Positions 1 through 9,007 of a stretch of 12,378 nucleotides of DNA are shown one piece after another. How positions within the stretch are numbered: position 1 is the stretch's first letter; each line of letters begins with the position of its first letter. Position numbers and translations under genes: made by a program. The notes under the pieces were generated by a model. It did no database searches. It had not been told where the DNA came from and saw only the letters and a program-made list of their open reading frames with translations. This DNA is from Bacteroidota bacterium (GTDB taxonomy: Bacteria > Bacteroidota > Ignavibacteria > Ignavibacteriales > Ignavibacteriaceae), in NCBI GenBank assembly GCA_021793635.1, contig JAJYSI010000038.1, positions 1 through 12,378 on the forward strand. The letters run 5' to 3'.

Positions 1-608
1 GAGACACCGGAACTTATGTGTACTACAAGTCCGCCGGCAAAATCCAAAGCTCCTAAGTTTCTAATCCATCCGCCCGTTCCCCAAACCCAGTGTGCAATTG
101 GTGCATATACAAGTGTTGACCACAAAACAACAAACACCAAATATGTTTTAAACTTAAATCTCTCTGCAAATGCGCCTGTTATAAGTGCAGGAGTAATTAC
201 AGCAAACATCATCTGGAAAATCATATAGGCTTGATGCGGAACAGTTGCGGCATAATCAGGATCAGGTGCAAGACCGACTCCGTTAAGTCCAAACCATTTT
301 AAGCTTCCAATAAAATGACCGATATCGGGACCGAATGCAAGACTGTATCCCCAAAGCACCCAGACGATGGATACAACGCCCAGCGCAATAAAGCTCTGCA
401 TAATTGTTCCAAGAACATTTTTACGTCTAACCATTCCGCCGTAAAATAATGCTAAGCCGGGCGTCATCAGCATTACTAGTGCAGTAGAAATTAATAACCA
501 AGCGGTATCGCCTTTACTAATTGAAGAAGTGACAGCCGGTGTAGCAGCATAAGCTGTTTTTAGTCCGACAGCCATTAATAATAAAAGGCTCAACCTGAAA
601 TATTTCAT
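1..608 (-). CDS. amt: Ammonium transporter (Amt family), N-terminal part, truncated by the window edge
   Basis: An inner-membrane channel that takes up ammonium. I translated the minus strand: 202 codons are present and the rest lies beyond base 1. Residues 1-21 form a signal peptide ending in an AYA-type cleavage site, followed by several hydrophobic segments. Family landmarks are present: the FQMMF motif with the paired phenylalanines of the outer gate (F131, F135), the AHWVWG motif (W176), and DFAGGLVVH, which carries the conserved Asp (D189) and the first histidine of the conducting twin-His pair (H197). The second histidine would lie outside the window. The start is fixed by GGAGGAT about 5 bases upstream of the ATG at 608. 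The gene is divergent from groES. A P-II gene (glnK) often neighbours amt, but none is visible here. The Amt assignment is secure; exact specificity is inferred. Confidence 0.96.
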   Translation of the reverse strand, partial: MKYFRLSLLLLMAVGLKTAYAATPAVTSSISKGDTAWLLISTALVMLMTPGLALFYGGMVRRKNVLGTIMQSFIALGVVSIVWVLWGYSLAFGPDIGHFIGSLKWFGLNGVGLAPDPDYAATVPHQAYMIFQMMFAVITPALITGAFAERFKFKTYLVFVVLWSTLVYAPIAHWVWGTGGWIRNLGALDFAGGLVVHISSGV

Positions 609-999
609 TCGATTATCCTCCGTGTACTTTTAAGGTTCTTTAACTTTAAAAAATGAAGTAAAAACTTAATTTGATTGATATCCGGCTTCCAAAAATAAGT
701 CGATTTCAAAAAAGAGCTTCCAAATATACAAAACATTTTGATTTTTACCTTACTAATTTAGGCAGAAACGATAAATTAATTTATTAATTAAAAATTTTTC
801 TTTTTTTCATATAAAGGAAATCTTAAAAGTGTGAGTATTTTCAGAAGCTCAGGTTCAGTTATGATTTAAGAATTATTTGCTTAAAAATATTGCGAATTTC
901 AAAGAAGATTTTATAAGAAGGGATTTTTATGATTAACAGACTCAGAAATATATTTTTTACCTTAGGGTAATGCTCTGTCACAGTCTCCAAACTTTTTTC
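609..999. other. AT-rich divergent intergenic region between amt and groES
   Basis: No gene is supported here. The amt ribosome binding site lies at its left end (GGAGGAT on the minus strand, about 614-620). On the minus strand TATATTTG (721-728) matches the TAnnTTTG element of Bacteroidetes-type promoters, but I see no matching upstream element, so an amt promoter there is only possible. Positions 770-810 are almost pure A/T. A 13-codon frame with a ribosome-binding-site-like sequence (929-970) is too short to call. Confidence 0.5.
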
Positions 1000-1028
1000 T
1001 TGACAAATTTTTCTCAAGGATGTATATT
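1000..1028 (+). promoter_or_regulatory. Housekeeping-sigma promoter of groES-groEL
   Basis: TTGACA (1000-1005) and TATATT (1023-1028) are separated by exactly 17 bases, a near-perfect sigma-70 type promoter. The predicted transcription start, about 1035, falls inside the CIRCE operator. A bound repressor would therefore block initiation. Confidence 0.85.
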
Positions 1029-1053
1029 AGCACTCGCTTTTTGAGAGTGCTAA
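1027..1053. promoter_or_regulatory. CIRCE operator (HrcA binding site)
   Basis: TTAGCACTC (1027-1035) and GAGTGCTAA (1045-1053) form a perfect 9-bp inverted repeat around a 9-base spacer. This is the exact consensus of CIRCE, the operator of the heat-shock repressor HrcA. It overlaps the -10 element and predicted start of the groESL promoter. Repression by HrcA with relief on heat shock is established for this element; hrcA itself is not in the window. Confidence 0.97.
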
Positions 1054-1092
1054 TTACAAACTATAAGTAATCAATTATCAGGAGGTTAAAAT

Positions 1093-1389
1093 ATGGCAAA
1101 AATTAATTTAAAGCCGCTGGCAGACAGAGTAATCGTAAAACCCAGCGAGGCTGAAGAAAAGACAAAAGGCGGAATCATACTGCCGGATACAGCAAAGGAG
1201 AAACCAATCGAAGGAACCGTAGTAGCAATCGGTCCTGGCAAAACAGCAGACGATGGAAAAGTTGTTAAGCCGGAAGTAAAGGTAGGCGATAAGGTTTTGT
1301 ACGGCAAGTACAGCGGTACTGAAGTCACCGTAGAAGGTGAAGAATATTTAATAATGAGAGAAAGCGATATCTTCGCTATTATCGGTTAA
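1093..1389 (+). CDS. groES: Co-chaperonin GroES (Hsp10)
   Basis: The 98-residue cytoplasmic lid of the GroEL chaperonin. Seven copies cap the GroEL cavity and trigger folding in the enclosed chamber. The length is typical (about 95-100). The N-terminus ([11 protein letters not shown]), the mobile-loop region [16 protein letters not shown] and the family segment VAIGPGK are all present, as is [15 protein letters not shown] near the C-terminus. AGGAGG lies 7 bases before the ATG. It is the first gene of the CIRCE-controlled operon and is followed after 38 bases by groEL. Nothing unusual was seen. Confidence 0.98.
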   Translation: MAKINLKPLADRVIVKPSEAEEKTKGGIILPDTAKEKPIEGTVVAIGPGKTADDGKVVKPEVKVGDKVLYGKYSGTEVTVEGEEYLIMRESDIFAIIG

Positions 1390-1409
1390 TCAACGAATTT
1401 GAAAATTAA

Positions 1410-3062
<1,653 letters not shown>

Positions 3063-3087
3063 TATTATTCTCATTCAATTTCAAATT

Positions 3088-3120
3088 AAGGCGGAAGTAA
3101 AATTCCGCCTTTTTTATTTT
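3088..3120 (+). terminator. Intrinsic terminator of groES-groEL
   Basis: AAGGCGGAA (3088-3096) pairs perfectly with TTCCGCCTT (3103-3111) around a 6-base loop. The stem runs into a T-rich tract (3110-3120). It ends exactly where the convergent toxin gene ends, so it separates the two units. Confidence 0.93.
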
Positions 3121-3566
3121 TAACTAATATTATTTTTTTTGACTTCGGGTACTGTTTTAAATCCCAATCCAACTTGTAAAAAATGATCATCTTCTGTAAG
3201 TATGTCAGTTATACCCTGATTTTCCATTATCACCATAGATGTCAAGTCTGTAAATGATATTAAAGGCTTATCTGAAAATCTTCGTCTTAATTCTTTTGCT
3301 TTTTCAAAGTGTAATTCAGTAATCCATTCGAGCATTAAATAATTAGTTTTGACCGCCTCATCAATAACTTCAATTGCATGAAACGCTTGCTGCGTATAAA
3401 CATGCCGGAATAATGATGTAAACGTTTCATTTAATACATCCGATGAAGTGTATATCAACCCTCTTTTCTTTCTGAATTCTTTATAAAATTCACTGACTTG
3501 ATCATGCCTAAACTCTCTCTTATTAAAAAGCGCAATCCATCCCCATGTATCAATAAAAACCTTCAT
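3120..3566 (-). CDS. vapC: PIN-domain ribonuclease toxin (VapC-like)
   Basis: A 148-residue PIN-domain protein, the fold of the VapC toxins, which are Mg2+-dependent RNases often cutting tRNA or rRNA. The acidic cluster of the active site is recognisable: D6 in VFIDTWGW, E47 in DVLNET, D107 in SFTDLTSM, and D121/D126 in TDILTEDDHF. Length fits VapC (about 130-150). The start codon overlaps the stop of the upstream antitoxin in an ATGA, so the two are translationally coupled, antitoxin first. It converges on groEL with almost no spacer. The RNase fold is well supported; the RNA target cannot be read from sequence. Confidence 0.88.
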   Translation of the reverse strand: MKVFIDTWGWIALFNKREFRHDQVSEFYKEFRKKRGLIYTSSDVLNETFTSLFRHVYTQQAFHAIEVIDEAVKTNYLMLEWITELHFEKAKELRRRFSDKPLISFTDLTSMVIMENQGITDILTEDDHFLQVGLGFKTVPEVKKNNIS

Positions 3567-3817
3567 TTTAATGTACCATAAAGTTCATCATCGATTTTAT
3601 CTGCAAAAGGTTCTGCATCAAATATCCCAATCAACCTTAATAATGGATCTTCGGAGAAAAGTTGTTGTGCTTCTTCAGAGTTGTCTATTGTGCTGTCATT
3701 TATTATTGAAGCATTTAACACTTTTGCAGAGATAAAATCCATAATCTCTTTCAAAGAATTTTCAGGAAGTTTATTGATATCTTCAATTATTTTTTCTTTT
3801 ATTTCCTTTGAACTCAT
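3563..3817 (-). CDS. Antitoxin partner of the PIN toxin
   Basis: An 84-residue acidic protein immediately upstream of, and overlapping by 4 bases, the PIN toxin. This is the classical order of a type II toxin-antitoxin operon. The N-terminal half is helical (about residues 4-32, with a KLPENSLKEIMDFI segment resembling small antitoxins of the DUF2281 type). The C-terminal part, FDAEPFADKIDDELYG, resembles the toxin-wrapping tail of VapC antitoxins. I see no clear AbrB, ribbon-helix-helix or Phd DNA-binding motif, so autoregulation is uncertain. Start choice is supported by a GAGGT sequence 5 bases before the ATG. The role is inferred mainly from context and length. Confidence 0.8.
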   Translation of the reverse strand: MSSKEIKEKIIEDINKLPENSLKEIMDFISAKVLNASIINDSTIDNSEEAQQLFSEDPLLRLIGIFDAEPFADKIDDELYGTLK

Positions 3818-4107
3818 ATAAACCTCGCCTAATCGACCGATAATCTACTAAATAAACGAGTGAAATAAAAGATTTGGATGTAGTGCCTCCTTTGAAAATC
3901 TCAGACCTTTATTTTTTAATCAAATCAACAAGCATTCGCATATTTCCAAGCTTAGAGTGAGTTTGCAAGATTGTGCTTTATCTTATAGGAAAACTATCCA
4001 AATTTTTATCCACGTGATGTAAAATATTTTGTGCAAGTCATCATTGTACAACCGGATAAAATTTAATTACTTCTTATCGTATTTATGTATTACATTTTGG
4101 AGTTCTT
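3818..4107. other. Intergenic region between the divergent antitoxin and outer-membrane protein genes
   Basis: No gene is supported. The segment must hold promoters for both flanking genes, but I cannot assign a consensus promoter on either strand. Two near-identical octamers, TTGTGCAA (4029-4036) and TTGTACAA (4044-4051, a perfect palindrome), lie 15 bases apart upstream of the outer-membrane protein gene and could be a regulator site. On the plus strand a weak GGAG lies 5 bases before its ATG. Confidence 0.4.
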
Positions 4108-4668
4108 ATGTTTAAGATAAAGCTCTTAATAATATCCATGATTTTGATAGCTGCGGCAACAATGAAAGCCCAGGGATTATATGTAGGTCCGCAAGTCGGA
4201 TGGCAGAAAGCATCGAGTGCAGATGGAGGAAAGTTTATGATTGGCGCCGCTGCCAGAATTAAACTATCAGACGCACTTGGCGTGGAAGGATCAATTAATT
4301 ACAGACAGGAAGATTATAACAACGGCGACGTAACCGTCACTAGTTACCCTGTTATGTTAACCGGGATGTTCTATCCAATAAGCATTGCATACGGGGCAAT
4401 TGGCTTCGGGTGGTATAATACTTCAATTGCGTACTCATCCCCGCTTCATCAACTGGGAATAAACGATCAGACTGAACAAAAAGTCGGCTGGCACTTCGGT
4501 GCAGGTGTTGAGCTTCCGTTAAGCGGATCAGTTAGTTCCCCCAACACAATCTTAACTGCCGATATAAGATATGTCTTTTTAAATTATGACTTCCAGCAGT
4601 TTCCCGGTTCCAGCAACCTAAAGAGTGATTTCGTAGTTTTTACCGCCGGATTACTCTTCAGTCTTTAA
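4108..4668 (+). CDS. Small outer-membrane beta-barrel protein, secreted
   Basis: A 186-residue protein with a clear signal peptide (KIK basic start, hydrophobic core, cleavage expected after TMKA at residue 21). It is followed by alternating amphipathic strands typical of an eight-stranded OmpA/OmpX-like barrel. Examples are GLYVGPQVGW, the GVEGSINYRQ strand, YGAIGFGWYN, GWHFGAGVELPL, TADIRYVFLNYDF and the final FVVFTAGLLFSL. The C-terminus is hydrophobic and ends in Leu rather than the usual Phe of the barrel-assembly signal. No enzymatic motif is present. It appears monocistronic. Localisation is well supported; the function (porin, adhesion or envelope integrity) cannot be decided. Confidence 0.82.
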   Translation: MFKIKLLIISMILIAAATMKAQGLYVGPQVGWQKASSADGGKFMIGAAARIKLSDALGVEGSINYRQEDYNNGDVTVTSYPVMLTGMFYPISIAYGAIGFGWYNTSIAYSSPLHQLGINDQTEQKVGWHFGAGVELPLSGSVSSPNTILTADIRYVFLNYDFQQFPGSSNLKSDFVVFTAGLLFSL

Positions 4669-4724
4669 TAAACATCTCAATTGTAAAATTGCCAAATAAG
4701 TAAAAAAATTTTCTTAAACCTCAG

Positions 4725-4796
4725 AGGTATTTAGGTATACGGTATATAGGTTATATTGGCGAACCTCATTCCCGTATACCTTATACCAATATACCT
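4725..4796. repeat. Fold-back repeat with nested inverted repeats
   Basis: GGTATACGG (4734-4742) and CCGTATACC (4772-4780) form a perfect 9-bp inverted repeat. An inner stem AGGTT (4748-4752)/AACCT (4762-4766) lies between them, separated by symmetric 5-base internal loops. Outer arms AGGTAT (4725-4730)/ATACCT (4791-4796) continue the symmetry. A second, mutually exclusive pairing exists between TATATTGG (4752-4759) and CCAATATA (4786-4793). It is built from repeats of a GGTATA-type word and looks like an extragenic palindromic element. It has no T-tract, so it is not an obvious terminator. Confidence 0.6.
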
Positions 4797-4870
4797 TTAT
4801 TACTTTTAAGAAAGTCTGTCCGGCAGAATTGGATGATAATTTAGTCCAAGATTTCAAACTCCTTTATTCC

Positions 4871-4899
4871 TTTCAAAAGAAATTACTATATTGTATATC
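4871..4899 (+). promoter_or_regulatory. Possible promoter of the triple AAA+ gene
   Basis: TTTCAA (4871-4876) and TATATC (4894-4899) have a 17-base spacing, about 45 bases before the ribosome binding site of the large gene. The match is partial, so this is a candidate only. Confidence 0.3.
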
Positions 4900-4949
4900 A
4901 ATTGAAGAAAATATTTTTATGATGCTAATCTTACAGTGGAGAAGGCGAT

Positions 4950-7900
4950 TTGACCCCCGACGAACTCGATGAGTTGTTAAAGGAAGCTTACGAACATCTG
5001 AGGCAAGGCAGATACCGCATGGCGTTAACTGCCGCCAAACAGGTTTACGATGAAAGACAATACGATTACAACGCAGCATCGTGTTTGGCATGGGCACTGC
5101 TTGAGAATGGCTATCCTTCTCAAGCACTTGAAATGGCAAACCTTGCAGTTCAAATAAGCGGAGATGATGTAAACTCAAGACTATACCGCGGATTTCTTTT
5201 AATGCGGATGAGCATTTTTGAAGGCGCTATCTCTGATCTGGATTGGGCAATTAGAAAAAAACCTGATCAGCTTGTGTGGGCTCATCTTAATAAAGCGAGA
5301 GCATTTGGAGGCTTGAGCAGATTTTTTGAAGGCTTGGAAGAAATTGACAGAGCAATTGAAATTGATAACGGCGAGACGCCTAAGCTTTCAAAAGTAAGAG
5401 ATTGGTTTAGGAAAACTCTTGGTTACGACGAAGGATTTTTCAGCGGAATATTTTCTAAGAAAAAATCCTTATTAAAAGACGGTGAAGAAGCACTTGCCGA
5501 AAAGGAAGCCTGGTTTTCCCTCTGGGCTGCACGCGAAACTCTTAATACACCCTCATTAAAAGATGAACATGCCAATGCCCATCTGTTGGAGTTGAAATCG
5601 CTGATTGAAATGTTCCAGATAAAAAATGCTTATCATAAAGCAGAGTCAGTAAAAGAATTTCTAAATGACAATGAACAATTTCAAATATTATATCAGAAAA
5701 TATTAAAGCAATATAACGACGAAACTTCTGATCTAGTTGAAGAAGAATTAATTGAGCCTGTTCAAAAAAGAACCGATGCTGAAATTTATGAGAATAAGCT
5801 TTTCCATGTTTACCAAATTAAGACTTACGATTTAATTGAAAACCTCAGGGCGGGCAAACGTACTTACCTAATTCAATTTAACGAAGATGCAATCCGCTAC
5901 ATCGGTGTTGAAATTGTTCTCGACAATCCATTCTTCGGCAATAAAAGCATTGATGTAGAAGGCACCGCAATCTGGTATTTAAATGATGCGGAAGTCGGTC
6001 AGCATCATTTTACACTCGGAATGGAAAAAGATTGGAAAGTTGTTGAGTTTGTCCAAAGCTGGGGAACTGAGAAGCCGGGATTCTGGAAAGAAGGACAGGG
6101 CAAGGTGGATATTTATTTGGATAATTATCTCGTTTGCACGCGCTGGTTCCTTGTTGGTCAATCGGAGATATTCAATTTTGAAGAGGCACAAATTCATTTT
6201 GATGAATCAGAACCGCTTGAAAAGCCAGTAACCGAACAGCCGGTAGAAGTTAAATCAACTTCACTTAAACCGCAGGAAGAAAAATCAATTGAAGAATTGC
6301 TGGCAGAACTTGATACTTACATAGGTCTGCAAGGTGTTAAGCAGTCGATGAAAGATTTTGTTGACTACTTAAAATTTTTAAATGAAAGGAAGAAACTGGG
6401 ATTAAAGACTCAAGAAAATCTCAGCGTTCATTCGGTATTTCTTGGCAATCCCGGAACTGGCAAAACATCAATTGCACGCTTGCTTGGGAAAATCTTTAAA
6501 GCGATGGGACTGCTTAAAAACGGGCATGTAATCGAAGTCGACCGTTCCGGCATTGTCGGTCAATATATTGGTGAGACTGCGCAGAAAACAAACAAGATAA
6601 TCGATGAATCAATCGGCGGGCTCCTATTCATCGATGAAGCTTACATGCTTAAGAAAGAAGGAAACGCTCAGGACTTCGGTCAGGAAGCGATAGATATTCT
6701 ACTGAAGCGGATGGAAGACAGCAAAGGAGAGTTTGCAGTAATCGCAGCAGGATATCCGGAAGAAATGAATTCATTCATCAATTCAAATCCGGGATTAAAA
6801 TCGCGCTTCAATCATTTCTTCAATTTTGAAGATTACACTCCGGATGAACTAGTTGATATCTTCAAATTGTTTGCAGAAAGAGAAGAATATTTAATTCAGA
6901 ATGAAGCTGTTGAAAGTTTAAGAAAACAGTTTACAAATCTTTACAGAAAAAGAGACAAATCATTCGGCAATGCAAGGCTGGTAAGAAATTATTTTAATGA
7001 AGCGAAGATACATCTCAGCAAACGCTACTTGAGAATACCGGAGAACGAGCGAAGCAAGGAATCGATGACTACTATTATTGATGTTGATGTTCAGGCAATA
7101 ATTCATGGCGGAGGAATTAAAGAAGCAAAGATCGGAATTGATGAAGAAGCACTTTCAAAAGCATTAGGAAAATTGAATAACTTAACCGGAATGGAATCTG
7201 TAAAGAAAGAAATAAATGAACTTGTTAAGCTTGCAAGATTCTATTCCGAACAGGGAGAAAATCTCCATGACAAATTTTCATCGCACATAATTTTTCTCGG
7301 AAATCCCGGCACCGGAAAAACAACGGTCGCTAGAATGTTCAGCGAAATTTATTCAGCGTTAGGAATTCTTCCCAAAGGGCATCTGGTTGAAGTCGATAGA
7401 CAAGGTTTGGTTGCAAGTTTTGTCGGACAGACAGCCGAGAAAACGAAAGCAGCAATCGACAAAGCCGTGGGAGGAACGCTGTTTATTGATGAAGCTTATA
7501 CATTAATAAAATCCGGCGAAGGGAGCGGCTCGGACTTCGGCAAGGAAGCTCTGGACACTCTTCTAAAAAGAATGGAGGACGACAGAGGAAAATTTATAGT
7601 TATAGCCGCCGGCTATACTAATGAGATGGATAGCTTCATCAATTCAAATCCCGGGCTTCAATCGCGGTTCACTAAAAGGATATTTTTTGAAGATTACTCT
7701 CCGGAAGAACTAATGCAGATAACCGAAAAGCTTTTTGAGAGCAAAGGACATTTCCTTGAAGAGGAAGCTCGGGAGCCGCTTCGAAAGCATTTCAATAAGA
7801 TATACCGGAACAGGGATAAGACTTTTGGTAACGCAAGACTTGTCCGGGATCTGGTAGAAAGCGCTTTGAAAAATCAGATGCTTCGAGTTGCAGACATTCC

Positions 7901-8831
7901 TTCTGAAGAACGTCATGAAGAAGTTTTAAAATACATTCTACTTGATGACATCAGCAGCTTAATCGAACATAAAAAAGAAAAGCAGTCAGCAAAAGTTGAA
8001 GGCGATCCGGAACTTTTAAATAAATATTTAAAAGAATTATCCGACCTGACGGGATTAGATTCAGTAAAGAAATCTGTTGAAAAACTTATAAGCAGCTTGA
8101 AAGTAGCAAAGCTTCGAAAGCAGCGCGGTTTAAAAGTTATTCCTAAAAATTTAAATTCTGTTTTTACCGGAAATCCCGGCTCAGGTAAAACAACGGTTGC
8201 CAGACTGCTAAGTAAAATTTACAAGGAGTTGGGGATTCTGGAAAAAGGGCATCTGATTGAAGTTGACCGTTCAAATTTAGTCGCCGGTTATCAAGGGCAA
8301 ACCGCAGCCAAAACAAATGAAGTAATTGACAGAGCAATTGGCGGCACTTTATTTATCGATGAAGCTTACGCTCTTATCCGCGGCTCATCGGATTTCGGAC
8401 AGGAAGCAGTTGATACTTTATTAAAGAGGATGGAAGATGATCACGAAAAGTTTATTGTTATTGTCGCAGGATATACGGATGAGATGAAAGAATTTCTAAA
8501 TTCAAATCCGGGAGTCGGCTCTAGATTTCCCAATGTTTTTAATTTTGAAGATTACACTCCAAGACAAATGCTGGAGATTGCAAACATCATCAGCGAAAAG
8601 AACGGTTACAAGTTAGATGAAGGCGCATGGCAGCTTCTACTTGAAATTTTTACAAATCTGTATAATAATCGGGATAAAAACTTCGGCAATGCACGAACGG
8701 TAAAAAATATTTTATATAAGGCAATCAGCAATCAGGAAGAAAGAATTTTAACACTTCTTGATCCGGATGATAATGACTTAATGACAATCACTTTAGAAGA
8801 TGTCAATAAGATAGAAATAAGTGAAATGTAA
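4950..8831 (+). CDS. TPR protein with three tandem CbbX/SpoVK/EccA-type AAA+ ATPase modules
   Basis: A 1293-residue protein, predicted cytoplasmic, with no signal peptide or membrane segment. Residues 1-130 form about three TPR units; 150-270 are helical and charged; about 286-408 are beta-rich with many aromatics. Three complete AAA+ modules of the CbxX/CfqX family follow, at about 445-720, 734-1010 and 1022-1293. Walker A is GNPGTGKT (499-506), GNPGTGKT (784-791) and GNPGSGKT (1074-1081). Walker B is the FIDEAY core (D562/E563, D847/E848, D1137/E1138). Putative pore loops are QYIG (538-541), SFVG (823-826) and YQG (1114-1116). AGY sensor segments end at Y602, Y889 and Y1175, and the SRF arginines are R619, R906 and R1192. 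The start is TTG with GGAGAAGG upstream; the first in-frame ATG would cut into the first TPR. Relatives CbbX and EccA (TPR plus one AAA+) remodel protein complexes. The substrate here is unknown and the gene stands alone. Confidence 0.93.
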   Translation: MTPDELDELLKEAYEHLRQGRYRMALTAAKQVYDERQYDYNAASCLAWALLENGYPSQALEMANLAVQISGDDVNSRLYRGFLLMRMSIFEGAISDLDWAIRKKPDQLVWAHLNKARAFGGLSRFFEGLEEIDRAIEIDNGETPKLSKVRDWFRKTLGYDEGFFSGIFSKKKSLLKDGEEALAEKEAWFSLWAARETLNTPSLKDEHANAHLLELKSLIEMFQIKNAYHKAESVKEFLNDNEQFQILYQKILKQYNDETSDLVEEELIEPVQKRTDAEIYENKLFHVYQIKTYDLIENLRAGKRTYLIQFNEDAIRYIGVEIVLDNPFFGNKSIDVEGTAIWYLNDAEVGQHHFTLGMEKDWKVVEFVQSWGTEKPGFWKEGQGKVDIYLDNYLVCTRWFLVGQSEIFNFEEAQIHFDESEPLEKPVTEQPVEVKSTSLKPQEEKSIEELLAELDTYIGLQGVKQSMKDFVDYLKFLNERKKLGLKTQENLSVHSVFLGNPGTGKTSIARLLGKIFKAMGLLKNGHVIEVDRSGIVGQYIGETAQKTNKIIDESIGGLLFIDEAYMLKKEGNAQDFGQEAIDILLKRMEDSKGEFAVIAAGYPEEMNSFINSNPGLKSRFNHFFNFEDYTPDELVDIFKLFAEREEYLIQNEAVESLRKQFTNLYRKRDKSFGNARLVRNYFNEAKIHLSKRYLRIPENERSKESMTTIIDVDVQAIIHGGGIKEAKIGIDEEALSKALGKLNNLTGMESVKKEINELVKLARFYSEQGENLHDKFSSHIIFLGNPGTGKTTVARMFSEIYSALGILPKGHLVEVDRQGLVASFVGQTAEKTKAAIDKAVGGTLFIDEAYTLIKSGEGSGSDFGKEALDTLLKRMEDDRGKFIVIAAGYTNEMDSFINSNPGLQSRFTKRIFFEDYSPEELMQITEKLFESKGHFLEEEAREPLRKHFNKIYRNRDKTFGNARLVRDLVESALKNQMLRVADIPSEERHEEVLKYILLDDISSLIEHKKEKQSAKVEGDPELLNKYLKELSDLTGLDSVKKSVEKLISSLKVAKLRKQRGLKVIPKNLNSVFTGNPGSGKTTVARLLSKIYKELGILEKGHLIEVDRSNLVAGYQGQTAAKTNEVIDRAIGGTLFIDEAYALIRGSSDFGQEAVDTLLKRMEDDHEKFIVIVAGYTDEMKEFLNSNPGVGSRFPNVFNFEDYTPRQMLEIANIISEKNGYKLDEGAWQLLLEIFTNLYNNRDKNFGNARTVKNILYKAISNQEERILTLLDPDDNDLMTITLEDVNKIEISEM

Positions 8832-8906
8832 AGCAGTAATGCGGACAAATACCGGATTGAATTATTTCCGATAAGAAATCAATTAATAAAGTTAGGATTT
8901 ATTTTT

Positions 8907-8950
8907 TTAGCGATAAAATCTATCTCACATCAAAAACTATTTTTCGCTAA
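8907..8950 (+). terminator. Inverted repeat after the AAA+ gene, possible weak terminator
   Basis: TTAGCGA (8907-8913) pairs with TCGCTAA (8944-8950). The stem can be extended by AAA/TTT pairs across a mismatch, leaving a loop of about 20 bases. Only a weak T-rich stretch (GTCTTATTATT) follows. It ends 15 bases before the -35 element of the next promoter, so it could end the AAA+ transcript or act as an operator. The remainder of 8832-8965 is AT-rich with nothing else recognisable. Confidence 0.35.
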
Positions 8951-8965
8951 GTCTTATTATTGCTA

Positions 8966-8994
8966 TTGACAAGTAATATTCAAACGATTATTTT
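8966..8994 (+). promoter_or_regulatory. Promoter of the methionine leader region
   Basis: TTGACA (8966-8971) and TATTTT (8989-8994) are separated by 17 bases. The -10 region also reads TATTTTTG, matching the TAnnTTTG pattern of Bacteroidetes promoters. The expected start is about 9001-9003, only 5-7 bases before the ATG of the Met/Cys-rich leader peptide. That would make its mRNA almost leaderless and explain the missing Shine-Dalgarno sequence. Confidence 0.7.
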
Positions 8995-9007
8995 TGCAGC
9001 TAATAAA

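Noticed and set aside
16..228. 70-codon plus-strand open frame
   Set aside because: It lies wholly antisense to the well-supported amt coding sequence and has no family features.
929..970. 13-codon ORF with a ribosome-binding-site-like AGAAGGG upstream of the groESL promoter
   Set aside because: It is very short, has no amino-acid bias and no terminator or link to groESL regulation, which CIRCE already explains.
3882..3892. GCCTCCTTTGA resembling the 16S rRNA 3' end (anti-Shine-Dalgarno)
   Set aside because: The match is only about eight bases, the preceding sequence differs from the conserved 16S tail, and no rRNA fragment surrounds it.
4919..4972. Short ATG frame overlapping the TTG start of the AAA+ gene
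   Set aside because: The ATG lacks its own ribosome binding site, the 17-codon product is featureless, and GGAGAAGG is better placed for the TTG start.
4873..5178. 101-codon minus-strand open frame
   Set aside because: It is antisense to the TPR region of the large AAA+ gene and its promoter region, with biased composition and no ribosome binding site or motif.
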